From Candidatus Altimarinota bacterium (GTDB taxonomy: Bacteria; Cyanobacteriota; Cyanobacteriia; Cyanobacteriales; Microcystaceae), in contig JAAUUT010000028.1 of the NCBI GenBank assembly GCA_012031035.1, forward strand, positions 1 through 46,908: 46,908 nt of DNA, given 5' to 3'. The notes beneath the pieces are model-generated. The model searched no databases and was not told the origin of the DNA. It saw only the letters and a list, made by a program, of their open reading frames with translations. The translations under genes were made by a program, and so were the position numbers. Shown here piece after piece: positions 18,681 to 27,637 of the stretch (positions are counted from its first letter, which is position 1; each line of letters begins with the position of its first letter).

Positions 18681-19217
18681 CTAAGCATTTGATGATAGGC
18701 TTGCTACTGCAAAAGAACCAAAATTATCATCCAAAATTTTTTCTAGGCCAGAACGATCTATAGAAAATAAAGACAAATTATCGTTCACTATTCCTTTTAA
18801 GTATGTCTCGCCAGAAACTTCACCCCCAATATCGATGAATCCGAAGATTTGTTGAGTTTCTGTATCAAAGTTAAATTCAAAATAATTTCCTTTGGCAACT
18901 CCATTAACGATATCTTCATAATGATTAATTAATTCGCCAGAGGGAGTATAAAAACTAACCGATAAAGACTGTAAAACATTAGTTGTTCCAATCCCTTTCT
19001 CAGAAATTATTTTTGGAGAGATCGTCTCATCATAGCTAAACGATCCTTTAGCTAAATATCCTGTTGTTCCAGTCCATTGAAAATTGATTGTAATAGCATG
19101 AGCCGGAGAAATTGACATTAATGCACCTAAGAGGAAAATAAAAATCGATAGTAATAAAATAATTACCCCTTTGTTGAGGCTTAACATATCGCGATCGCTA
19201 GTATTAATATTATTCAA
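18681..19217 (-). CDS. Exported protein resembling PEP-CTERM proteins, without the sorting tag
   Basis: A 178-residue protein with a hydrophobic N-terminus (about 17-36) and a likely signal-peptidase site after AHA (39-41). The mature part is beta-rich with the pattern INFQWTGTTGYLAKGSFSYDE, seen in many cyanobacterial PEP-CTERM proteins. It ends at NFGSFAVASLSSNA with no VPEP motif, no C-terminal helix and no basic tail. Convergent with the permease gene, 14 bases away, leaving no room for a lost tail. An alternative ATG is at residue 11. Function unknown. Confidence 0.6.
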   Translation of the reverse strand: MNNINTSDRDMLSLNKGVIILLLSIFIFLLGALMSISPAHAITINFQWTGTTGYLAKGSFSYDETISPKIISEKGIGTTNVLQSLSVSFYTPSGELINHYEDIVNGVAKGNYFEFNFDTETQQIFGFIDIGGEVSGETYLKGIVNDNLSLFSIDRSGLEKILDDNFGSFAVASLSSNA

Positions 19218-19273
19218 CTAAAAATAGCGCAGGCTGAACCCACGCTACTGAAATAATACCTTACTCATCAAGT

Positions 19274-19807
19274 TTAGCGATCGTCAATATTTTTAGTCGA
19301 TTCGCTTAAAAACTCGGAAGCATCTTTAAAAGCTTGCCCTGCTTTTTCCAAAAGTTTAGAGTCTTCATCGTACCGCTTGACAATAGGTTGTCTTTTAACG
19401 GGATTTTGACCGGGATCGTTCAAATCTTGTTGTAATTTTGGACTGGTAAAATCATCTTTACTTCTAGCAGATTTAGCTTCACTCGCTCCTGGGTAAAGTA
19501 ATCCATCAGAATTCTTGTCGAAATCGCTAAAGGCAATAGCCTTATCAAAAGATTGCCTTAAACTTGCACGATTGCCAGCTTCCTTGACCATTGGAGCAGT
19601 GGGCGACTTATATTGAGTATAATCGTCTCCACCAGCTTTGTGAGGATTATTTTGTCCGCCCATTTGGACGGGTGGATTATTAGGACGTGCGCCAAATTCA
19701 TCGCCATTATTACAAGCTGTTGTTATCAACAAAATTATTCCTAACACAAACGCAGTCAAAACTTTACGCAATTGCATTTTATTTAGGAAAGTTGTTAAAT
19801 TGTTCAT
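19274..19807 (-). CDS. Cyanobacterial lipoprotein, possibly DUF6658
   Basis: A 177-residue predicted lipoprotein. The signal ends LLITTAC, with Cys32 as the lipid-modified residue. The mature chain is hydrophilic and low in structure: ARPNNPPVQMGGQNNPHKAGG, then repeated charged stretches and a short C-terminal helix (SKLLEKAGQAFKDASEFL). The wording resembles a small lipoprotein family widespread in cyanobacteria (I believe DUF6658, not verified). No enzymatic motif. It is followed on the same strand by the exported protein at 18681, 56 bases on, so the two may share a transcript. Confidence 0.65.
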   Translation of the reverse strand: MNNLTTFLNKMQLRKVLTAFVLGIILLITTACNNGDEFGARPNNPPVQMGGQNNPHKAGGDDYTQYKSPTAPMVKEAGNRASLRQSFDKAIAFSDFDKNSDGLLYPGASEAKSARSKDDFTSPKLQQDLNDPGQNPVKRQPIVKRYDEDSKLLEKAGQAFKDASEFLSESTKNIDDR

Positions 19808-19997
19808 CAGAATACTCTCGGCTAATTTTTTCTAGTACTGGAAAATTTTCAAGCATTTACAGACTACAAAACCTAAACGATCGATGACTTCTAACATAAG
19901 TCGCATTCTTAAATCGCTCGACAACAAAGTTGTATGTCTACAGAGAGAGATGGTGTTTGTTAAAGATAAAATTGATTTAAATAGCTTGATTATTCGT

Positions 19998-20642
19998 ATG
20001 GTAAAGATTATTCTGACCGCTAGAGAAACAGAACTTGCTGATGCTTGGAAGCGCTTTTGTGGAGATCTTGAATGCGTATCCATCTATCGCGGTTCGATCT
20101 TAGATGTTTCCTGCGATGCGGTGGTCAGTCTTGCGAATAGTTTCGGTTTTATGGATGGCGGTATCGATCTAATTTATAGTCGTTATTTTGGCTGGCACGT
20201 TCAAAAAAGACTACAAAATGCGATCGCGACAAAACATCATGGCGAATTATTATTAGGTTCGGCAGAAATTGTCGAAACCGATAATCCTCGTATTTCCTAT
20301 GTTATTGCAGCGCCGACGATGCGCGTACCAACTATTCTTAAAGATTCGGTCAATCCTTACTTAGCCGCGCGAGCCGCGTTATTATTGATTAAACACGGTA
20401 TCTTTTCTGAAGGCATACTTGCAGGCGAAGCGATCGCAGATGCTATCCAAACAATTGCTTTTCCAGGTTTTGGGACGGGTGTCGGTCGCGTTGAGCCGTA
20501 TACTTGCGCTCATCAAATGCGATCGGCAATTGAAGATGTCATATTAGAAAAATCTACGTTTCCTCAGTCATGGTCGGATGCACAAGCAAGACACCAAAGG
20601 CTTTACACCGACAGAATTAGAAATTTACAATACGAAATTTGA
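19998..20642 (+). CDS. Macrodomain protein
   Basis: A 214-residue macro (A1pp-like) domain. The ligand-binding signatures are CDAVVSLANSFGFMDGGID, where the family usually has SPAN or NAAN, and IAFPGFGTGVGR, the glycine-rich phosphate loop. Macrodomains bind ADP-ribose or remove it from proteins and nucleic acids; which applies here cannot be told. The open frame extends upstream to an ATG at 19884 with another ATG at 19950 preceded by GAGAG, but the domain begins right after 19998 (MVKIILTARE), so this start is preferred with moderate confidence. The stop codon lies inside a 27-bp sequence repeated 131 bases downstream. Confidence 0.82.
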   Translation: MVKIILTARETELADAWKRFCGDLECVSIYRGSILDVSCDAVVSLANSFGFMDGGIDLIYSRYFGWHVQKRLQNAIATKHHGELLLGSAEIVETDNPRISYVIAAPTMRVPTILKDSVNPYLAARAALLLIKHGIFSEGILAGEAIADAIQTIAFPGFGTGVGRVEPYTCAHQMRSAIEDVILEKSTFPQSWSDAQARHQRLYTDRIRNLQYEI

Positions 20643-20678
20643 TAGCGATTTACGAATGACGTAGGGATGTATGGCAAA

Positions 20679-20712
20679 CAAGTCCTCCTTTTAAGGGGGA
20701 TTTAGGGGGATC
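20679..20712. repeat. Dispersed CCTCCTTTTAAGGGGGA-type hairpin repeat
   Basis: Contains CCTCCTT/AAGGGGGA arms and the ATTTAGGGGGATCGAT tail. A related hairpin with TCCCAAACC arms is at 22897-22935. Such sequences are common intergenic repeats in cyanobacteria. Confidence 0.5.
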
Positions 20713-20791
20713 GATAACCTTTAAAACCTCGAACTGTATACATTTAATCCCAATACAAATAGATTCGATCTGATAGCGATTAACAAATGAG

Positions 20792-20819
20792 GTAGGGGCG
20801 AATGACCATTCGCCCCTAC
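20792..20819. repeat. Perfect 13-bp-arm palindrome (GAATGACCATTC core)
   Basis: GTAGGGGCGAATG and CATTCGCCCCTAC are exact complements around AC. Second copy of the family represented at 1084-1111; the compensating T/A to C/G changes between the copies keep the arms paired. Confidence 0.85.
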
Positions 20820-20910
20820 AAAAATTATTTGCCCGAATGAGAAATAATGGTCAATTAATCGGATTTGAGATCGTTGGGTATTGCCTGGTAACTAGTCACT
20901 GGTTACTGCT

Positions 20911-21795
<885 letters not shown>

Positions 21796-21820
21796 CTACA
21801 ACGCTTAACGTCTAAATTTT

Positions 21821-22138
21821 ATGGCAGTTAAAAAACAGTTTTCTAGCTTTCAAGAACTCCTCACTAATACAAACACCCCAGTTTTAGTCGATTTCTACGC
21901 AACTTGGTGCGGCCCTTGTCAAATGATGGCTCCAATTTTGGAACAAGTCGGCAATCAACTGAAAAATCGCTTGCAAATTGTAAAAATAGATACAGACAAA
22001 TATCCAGGTTTGGCATCACAGTATCAAATCCATGCACTACCGACCTTAGTTTTGTTCAAAAACGGTCAACCCGTCGATCGCATTGAAGGAGTAATGGTAG
22101 CGCCTCAGTTAATTCAGCACTTGCAAACATTGCTCTAA
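21821..22138 (+). CDS. trxA: Thioredoxin
   Basis: A 105-residue thioredoxin with the active-site WCGPC at 29-33, the buried Asp in VLVDFYATW, and the cis-proline loop ALPTLVLF. It reduces protein disulfides in the cytoplasm. The wording (FQELLTNTNTPVLVDFYATWCGPCQ... family) is closest to the cyanobacterial y-type or m-type small thioredoxins; the subtype is not certain. Its stop codon overlaps the convergent Crp/Fnr gene's stop by 4 bp. Confidence 0.94.
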   Translation: MAVKKQFSSFQELLTNTNTPVLVDFYATWCGPCQMMAPILEQVGNQLKNRLQIVKIDTDKYPGLASQYQIHALPTLVLFKNGQPVDRIEGVMVAPQLIQHLQTLL

Positions 22139-22725
22139 ATTTGGTAGTACCAAAACGGATCGCGATCGCATAAAACGATATACTGACGAGGAAGACGCGC
22201 GATCGCCCCTTGTTCCTCAAATTCTTTAAGTAGCCGAGTCACCGTTACTCTGGTAATGCCAAGAATTTCAGCAATTTCTTGATGGGTTAAGCGCAAGTCA
22301 ATGGCTTGTCCTCCGTCTACCTGGCGACCAAACTTTTTGGCAAGCCAACCGAGCAATCGTAGTAGTGACATATCGACAGGACGAGCGTGTAAAATCTCGA
22401 TAAATTCTTGAAGCTGTTGAATTTGTCTAATTAACGCTTCATTAACGCGATCGTGTTGGTTGAGAGGGAGTAAACTGGCTTCCCCAAGGGTAAGACATTC
22501 AATATGAAATGGATCTGCCTTAGATAATGCTGGTGAAACGACATCTCCTACCCCCCACAATCCAAGCGTGACGTAAGTGCCATCTTCTCGCATCGTTAGC
22601 GTACGTACCGCCCCAGATTCAATTTTCCACAGACAATCGGGTCTTAAGGGAAGTCGAGTGCGGCGATCGAAGTGACGCAATCTTTGACCGATTAACTCAG
22701 TCGATACAGATCCAGATACATTCAT
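22135..22725 (-). CDS. Crp/Fnr-family transcriptional regulator
   Basis: A 196-residue regulator with an N-terminal cyclic-nucleotide-binding-type beta barrel (LWKIESGAVRTLTMREDGTYVTLGLWGVGDVV), a dimerisation helix (about 98-120), and a C-terminal winged helix whose recognition region is HQEIAEILGITRVTVTRLLKEF. The barrel lacks an obvious cAMP phosphate-binding RE-x-A-L-x-R cassette, and there are no Fnr cluster cysteines. It is not NtcA by wording. The upstream TTG at 22740 also opens the frame; ATG 22725 is preferred. The target genes are unknown. Confidence 0.88.
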   Translation of the reverse strand: MNVSGSVSTELIGQRLRHFDRRTRLPLRPDCLWKIESGAVRTLTMREDGTYVTLGLWGVGDVVSPALSKADPFHIECLTLGEASLLPLNQHDRVNEALIRQIQQLQEFIEILHARPVDMSLLRLLGWLAKKFGRQVDGGQAIDLRLTHQEIAEILGITRVTVTRLLKEFEEQGAIARLPRQYIVLCDRDPFWYYQI

Positions 22726-22868
22726 TGAAAAGTATCCCAATTTAAAAAGTCTTTACTTTATCTCATCCATCAATTCTAAACTACGATTGTTTCTTAAGTT
22801 AATTTAAATTGTTTTGTAATTCAAAAAATCTTGTATACTTTCACTAGCTAAACCATTTAGGAATTCAA

Positions 22869-22948
22869 GACTTACGCACTCAATGGCTAGAAGTTCGATC
22901 CTCCCAAACCACCTTAAAAAGAGGGTTTGGGGATCTACTACGTAAGTC
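22869..22948. repeat. Nested inverted repeat, MITE-like
   Basis: Outer 8-bp arms GACTTACG (22869-22876) and CGTAAGTC (22941-22948) enclose an inner hairpin, GATCCTCCCAAACC (22897-22910) against GGTTTGGGGATC (22924-22935). The two nested dyads define an 80-bp unit without coding capacity, as in small non-autonomous elements. Confidence 0.5.
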
Positions 22949-22956
22949 CCATTAAT

Positions 22957-22985
22957 AAATAAGGCGGGCAATGCCCACCTTATTT
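22957..22985 (-). terminator. Hairpin terminator downstream of gnd
   Basis: 14-base arms AAATAAGGCGGGCA and TGCCCACCTTATTT with one mismatch and a single-base centre (in practice a loop of about five). It starts 10 bases past the gnd stop on the minus strand. The GGCGGGCAATGCCCACC core is also seen as a dispersed hairpin in other cyanobacteria. The U tract is short. Confidence 0.6.
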
Positions 22986-22995
22986 AGATTCCATC

Positions 22996-24417
22996 TTACT
23001 TTTCCATCCATTCAGTATGGAAAAACTCGCCTCGTGATTTATCGATGCGTTCGTAAGTATGAGCGCCGAAATAATCGCGTTGTGCTTGAGTCAGATTTTG
23101 TGGCAGGCGATCGCGCCGATAGCTGTCAAAATAATCTAAGGAAGCACTAAAGGCTGGAACAGCAATTCCTAGCGTATTAGCAACACAAAGCACTTCTCGC
23201 CAAGCTGCTTGACGATCCAAAATGCTCTGCTTGAATTCAGGCGCTAAAAGAAGATTGGGTAAGCTAGGATTTTCCTTGTAGGCAGATTTAATCTTATTCA
23301 AGAATCCAGCCCGAATAATACAACCTCCCTTCCAAATTCGAGCCGTTTCGGGCAGATTTATATCATACTTAAACTCAGCAGACGCTTTAGCAATCAATGC
23401 CATTCCTTGGGCGTAGGAACACATCTTAGAACAATAAAGCGCATCGCGGATCTTATTGACAAACGTTTGCGTATCCCCCTCGAATTTGCCCGTGGGAGCC
23501 GTTAATTGCTTCGAGGCAGCGATTCGTTCGTCTTTGTACGACGACATGATACGGGCATTCACGGCAGCAACAATGGTGGGAATTGGAACGCCTAATTCTA
23601 GAGAACTTAAAACCGTCCAACGTCCCGTTCCTTTTTGTCCGGCTGAATCTAAAATTAGATCGACCAAAGGCGTTTTCGTCTCTTTTTCGATGTTGGTAAA
23701 GATATCCGCCGTAATTTCAATCAAATAGGAATTGAGTTCGTCGGTCGTATTCCACTCAGCAAAGACTTCATGAAGCTGCTTGCTATCCAATCCCAAAACA
23801 TTTTTGAGTAGGTCGTAAGCTTCGGCGATTAATTGCATATCGCCGTATTCGATGCCGTTGTGTACCATTTTGACATAATGACCCGCACCGCCAGGGCCTA
23901 TATAAGTAACGCAAGGACCATCGTCAACTTGGGCAGCGATTTTGGTCAAAATGGGTTCTAAATCCTTGTAGGCAAATTCGGTTCCTCCCGGCATTAAACT
24001 AGGACCGTTGAGGGCCCCTTCCTCGCCACCGCTAACGCCCATACCAACAAATCCTAACCCAGTAGGTTCTAATTCTTTGGTACGCCGTTCCGTATCTTCG
24101 TAGAGGGAGTTACCGCCATCGATAATCGTGTCTCCTTCTTCGAGTAAAGGTTTTAGGTCTTGAATCACTGCATCGACAGGCGCACCCGCTTTAACCATTA
24201 CTAAAATGTTGCGGGGACGTTCTAAAATTTGCACGAATTCTTGGAGAGAATAGGCAGCTTTAACATCTTTGCCTTGTGCCCTTGTTGCCATGAATTTTTC
24301 TGTTTTATCTGCGCTACGGTTATACACGGCGATAGGAAAACCGCGACTTTCTACGTTAAGGGCTAAGTTTTCGCCCATTACCGCTAGACCGATAACACCA
24401 AAGGTTCGTTTGTTCAT
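22996..24417 (-). CDS. gnd: 6-phosphogluconate dehydrogenase (decarboxylating)
   Basis: A 473-residue enzyme that converts 6-phosphogluconate to ribulose 5-phosphate, CO2 and NADPH. The N-terminal Rossmann fold shows GLAVMGENLALN and the NADP-binding NRS; the catalytic region has GGEEGA (with the usual Lys/His residues in GHYVKMVHNGIEYGDMQ). The family signature ILDSAGQKGTGRW is present, and the C-terminal tail ends GEFFHTEWMEK. Length matches the short prokaryotic form. It works with pgl (13785) in the oxidative pentose phosphate pathway, the main night-time NADPH route in cyanobacteria. Confidence 0.97.
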   Translation of the reverse strand: MNKRTFGVIGLAVMGENLALNVESRGFPIAVYNRSADKTEKFMATRAQGKDVKAAYSLQEFVQILERPRNILVMVKAGAPVDAVIQDLKPLLEEGDTIIDGGNSLYEDTERRTKELEPTGLGFVGMGVSGGEEGALNGPSLMPGGTEFAYKDLEPILTKIAAQVDDGPCVTYIGPGGAGHYVKMVHNGIEYGDMQLIAEAYDLLKNVLGLDSKQLHEVFAEWNTTDELNSYLIEITADIFTNIEKETKTPLVDLILDSAGQKGTGRWTVLSSLELGVPIPTIVAAVNARIMSSYKDERIAASKQLTAPTGKFEGDTQTFVNKIRDALYCSKMCSYAQGMALIAKASAEFKYDINLPETARIWKGGCIIRAGFLNKIKSAYKENPSLPNLLLAPEFKQSILDRQAAWREVLCVANTLGIAVPAFSASLDYFDSYRRDRLPQNLTQAQRDYFGAHTYERIDKSRGEFFHTEWMEK

Positions 24418-24667
24418 AAACTTTGCTTGTCTGAAGGGTCAACTCACTTTCAGGTTAGCCCGATATTCTCAATCTTCCTGTAAAGAAGAGATTAAAAAAC
24501 GAGCGTACAATTAGAGAGCGATGACTATGGAGCATTTTTTTAGGGCAGTTATTCCAACGCTCTAACACTTAGCGTCCTGTTATGCGATCGCGCTTTTGGT
24601 AGATTGAAAGGAAAATTATTATCTTTGCCCGACTAATATAGAAATGTGAAGATAACAAGATAGTCCC

Positions 24668-25630
24668 GTGGAAATTACGTTTTTAGGAACGAGTTCTGGA
24701 GTCCCAACGCGATCGCGCAATGTTTCGAGTGTAGCCCTACGCCTTCCCCAGCGTGCAGAAGTTTGGTTGTTCGACTGTGGCGAAGGAACTCAACACCAAC
24801 TTCTACGCAGCGAATTAAGAAGTTCTCAAATTCGACGAATTTTTGTGACTCACATGCACGGGGATCATATTTTTGGTTTAATGGGGTTGCTGGCAAGTTG
24901 CGGACTAGCAGGAAGCGCCCAGGCAATCGATATTTATGGGCCGCCTGGTTTAGATGACTATATTCGTGCTTGTTCTAAGTATTCCTACACCTATTTTTCT
25001 CATCGAGTTAAAGTTTATTCCGTCAGTCCCGGACTCGTCTACGAAGATGAAGATTTTACAGTGAGTTGTCTTTTGCTAAAACATCGCGTCCCTGCTTATG
25101 GCTATCGAATTAGCGAAAAAGACCGTCCGGGACGATTTAATGTCGAAAAAGCCGTCGAACTTGGCATTCCATCCGGCCCGCTTTACGGTCAGCTAAAACG
25201 CGGCGAGACTGTCACCTTACCCGACGGTCGCAAAATTCGCGGTGCGGATTTGTGTGGCGAAACTGAAATTGGTCGCAAAATTGCCTATTGTACCGATACA
25301 ATTTATTGCGATTCGGCGGTCGAATTAGCTGAGGATGCAGACGTTCTCATTCACGAAGCGACTTTTTCTCATGGAGAGGCGCAGATGGCGTTTGAAAGTC
25401 TGCATTCTACTTCGACGATGGCGGCACAGGTAGCACTCGCGGCTAAAGTCAAGCAGCTAATTATGACGCATTTCAGTCCGCGCTATACGCCTGGAAATTC
25501 GATGGACGTGAAGGATTTATTGGAGGAAGCAAGGGCAATTTTTTCTAACACAATTTTAGCTCGCGACTTTTTCGTTTACGAAGTGCCAAGACGCAGAATG
25601 GTTGAGGAAAATTTAAAAGTTAGTACGTGA
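24668..25630 (+). CDS. rnz: Ribonuclease Z
   Basis: A 320-residue metallo-beta-lactamase-fold endonuclease that matures the 3' end of tRNA precursors. It has the zinc motif THMHGDHIFGL (62 on), the N-terminal GTSSGVPTRSRN, the FDCGEGTQ stretch, the PPGL region of the exosite arm (IYGPPGL), the CTDT Asp, HEATFS, the HSTS motif and HFSPRY. Dimeric long-arm form. The start is GTG at 24668; no ATG is near, and the family begins at MEITFLGT. Confidence 0.96.
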   Translation: MEITFLGTSSGVPTRSRNVSSVALRLPQRAEVWLFDCGEGTQHQLLRSELRSSQIRRIFVTHMHGDHIFGLMGLLASCGLAGSAQAIDIYGPPGLDDYIRACSKYSYTYFSHRVKVYSVSPGLVYEDEDFTVSCLLLKHRVPAYGYRISEKDRPGRFNVEKAVELGIPSGPLYGQLKRGETVTLPDGRKIRGADLCGETEIGRKIAYCTDTIYCDSAVELAEDADVLIHEATFSHGEAQMAFESLHSTSTMAAQVALAAKVKQLIMTHFSPRYTPGNSMDVKDLLEEARAIFSNTILARDFFVYEVPRRRMVEENLKVST

Positions 25631-25731
25631 ATTCGATTCTGTTGTGCAATTGGCTGCTTGTTTGCGATCGCTGCCAACAATAATACGATAATTCTCATCT
25701 GGTAAAATAGGCAATTCAAGAATACTGAATA

Positions 25732-27513
25732 ATGAGCGATCGCCAAAACAAAAATATCTGGTTCCACGGACTTTTGTTACTTGTTTGGACGAGTATTGGT
25801 CTTGGTCTTCGCTTTACTAATTTAGGAGCAAAATCGCCGTCAAGTATCGAAATTTCTACGCTTGGTTTCAGTTTGGGTCATGGTTTTTTGGGCGTATCTT
25901 TAGATAAAGCGATCGCAATCGACGCGCTTTTATCTCCATTACAACTCGATCCAACGATTAACGCCAGCGATGTCATTCATCGACTGATAACCGAAAGCAA
26001 CCATCCGCCTCTTTACTTTATTCTTACCCATTTTTGGCTAAAACTTTTTTCTTGGGGAAACGAAATAGATGCTTTATGGATAGCGCGATCGCTAAGTGCT
26101 TTGTTTGGAGTTATGGCGATTCCAGCCATCTTTGCTTTATGTAAGTTAGCTTTTCGTTCTCTAGTTATCGCTCAGATCGCAGCAGCTTTAATGGCGGTTT
26201 CTCCTTATGGAATTTATTTATCACAAGAAGCTCGCCATTACACTTTATCAATTGTCTGGATTATTGCCTCTTTGTCTTGTCTAGTCGCAGCAATGAGTCA
26301 TCAAAATCGTCGAACGCTCGTCCCTATTTGGCTCGTTTGTGTCTGGATTCTCATTAATAGTTTAGGAATCGCCACCCATTACCTATTTTCCCTCGTTTTA
26401 GGCGCAGAAAGTCTAGCTATTGCCGGATTTTGGTTGAAATATTTATTGAATAAGGCAGAAGGTTTTAAGAAAGTCGAAAGTTTTGATTCCCCCTTGTCTT
26501 CCTTGTCTTCCTTGTCTTCCTTTTCCCCCTTGTTTCCCTTGTCTTCCAAAGGACGTTGGCGAATCTATATAGTTGGTTTGGGAACGCTTGTAGGGGGTTT
26601 GGTGTGGCTTCCTGTGGCGAGAAACGTATCTGAGAGCGAGTTAACGGATTGGATACAGACCAGCTTTCAATTAAGCGATTTGTGGGAACCAATTCCGCGC
26701 TTTTTTGCTTGGTGGATTACCATGATTTTTTTATTGCCCGTTGAAGGGACTCCGCTGGTTATTACGGTAGTTTCTGGGGCGATCGCGTTGTTAGTTTTAT
26801 CAAGACTCTTACCTGCGATCGTTCGGGGCATCAAAATACAAATAGCTTCCCCATCTTCTCATTTATCTATATTAATATTAGGCGGTTTTTTATTGAGCGC
26901 GATCGCGATTTTCTTAGCAATTATCTACGGATATGGCAAGGACTTATCAAAAGCCGCTCGCTATCATTTTGTTTATTTTCCTGCCGCGATCGCGATCGTG
27001 GGGGCAGCTTTAGCAGTTCACTGGCAAAACGAACAACAGAATATATCCTCTTCTTTTCTCAAAGCAACTGGCAAACCCATTGTTATCGTCGTCCTGATAA
27101 TGGGATTGCTCGGAGGAATGACGGTTGTCAGTAACTATGGCTATCAAAAATCCAAACAAGCCGATCGCTTAGCCGTTCAGATTCAGAACACTTCAAAAGT
27201 TCCTGTATTAATTGCGATGACTTATGAAAGTCACGCTCAATTGAGAACGTTAATGGCTTTAGGGGTCGAGTTCAAACGTTCTTCGGCATCTTTGAGCGTA
27301 CCCAAATTTCTATTATTGCAGAGCGATCGCGATAATTCTGGCGCAACTATCTCCAAACTAGAAACGATTTTGCATCGATTGCCCAAACCGTTAGATATTT
27401 GGGGAGTCGATTTTTTAATCGATAACGACGATCTAGAAGCGTTTCGCTGCGAAAAAGACGAACGCGATTTTCCTGGCTATGGCTATCGATACTGGCTATC
27501 GCATTGTCGCTGA
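25732..27513 (+). CDS. Multi-membrane-spanning glycosyltransferase (GT39/ArnT-like)
   Basis: A 593-residue membrane protein with about ten or more TM helices and a soluble C-terminal part from about 480. The loop motif ESNHPPLYF after the first TM resembles the HPPLY motif of lipid-linked-sugar glycosyltransferases of the GT39/PMT superfamily (GT-C fold). It probably moves a sugar from a polyprenyl phosphate onto a glycan or lipid at the periplasmic face. An insertion of about 20 Ser/Leu/Pro residues (about 253-272) is encoded by a 9-bp minisatellite and lies between hydrophobic segments. Acceptor and donor unknown. Confidence 0.75.
   Translation: MSDRQNKNIWFHGLLLLVWTSIGLGLRFTNLGAKSPSSIEISTLGFSLGHGFLGVSLDKAIAIDALLSPLQLDPTINASDVIHRLITESNHPPLYFILTHFWLKLFSWGNEIDALWIARSLSALFGVMAIPAIFALCKLAFRSLVIAQIAAALMAVSPYGIYLSQEARHYTLSIVWIIASLSCLVAAMSHQNRRTLVPIWLVCVWILINSLGIATHYLFSLVLGAESLAIAGFWLKYLLNKAEGFKKVESFDSPLSSLSSLSSFSPLFPLSSKGRWRIYIVGLGTLVGGLVWLPVARNVSESELTDWIQTSFQLSDLWEPIPRFFAWWITMIFLLPVEGTPLVITVVSGAIALLVLSRLLPAIVRGIKIQIASPSSHLSILILGGFLLSAIAIFLAIIYGYGKDLSKAARYHFVYFPAAIAIVGAALAVHWQNEQQNISSSFLKATGKPIVIVVLIMGLLGGMTVVSNYGYQKSKQADRLAVQIQNTSKVPVLIAMTYESHAQLRTLMALGVEFKRSSASLSVPKFLLLQSDRDNSGATISKLETILHRLPKPLDIWGVDFLIDNDDLEAFRCEKDERDFPGYGYRYWLSHCR
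26490..26547. repeat. 9-bp minisatellite inside a coding sequence
   Basis: About six units of the TTCCTTGTC type (variants CCCCTTGTC, TTCCTTTTC, TCCCTTGTC), the reverse complement of the GACAAGGRR unit at 11261-11341. Because the unit is nine bases long, the reading frame is kept and the repeats encode Ser-Ser-Leu triplets with Pro and Phe variants. Confidence 0.9.
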
Positions 27514-27637
27514 TTTTTTTTGGTAGGATGTTTATTTACCTTAAATTGTAAATTTTGAATTTTGAATTAATAATTTCTCGTACATTTTTTAGTATCTTGC
27601 CCCATACTGTGTCAAATGTGACCCATCGATAAATCAC

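Noticed and set aside
22885..22915. AAGTTCGATCCTCCC resembles a tRNA T arm
   Set aside because: No matching acceptor, D or anticodon arm; the bases are explained by the nested inverted repeat.
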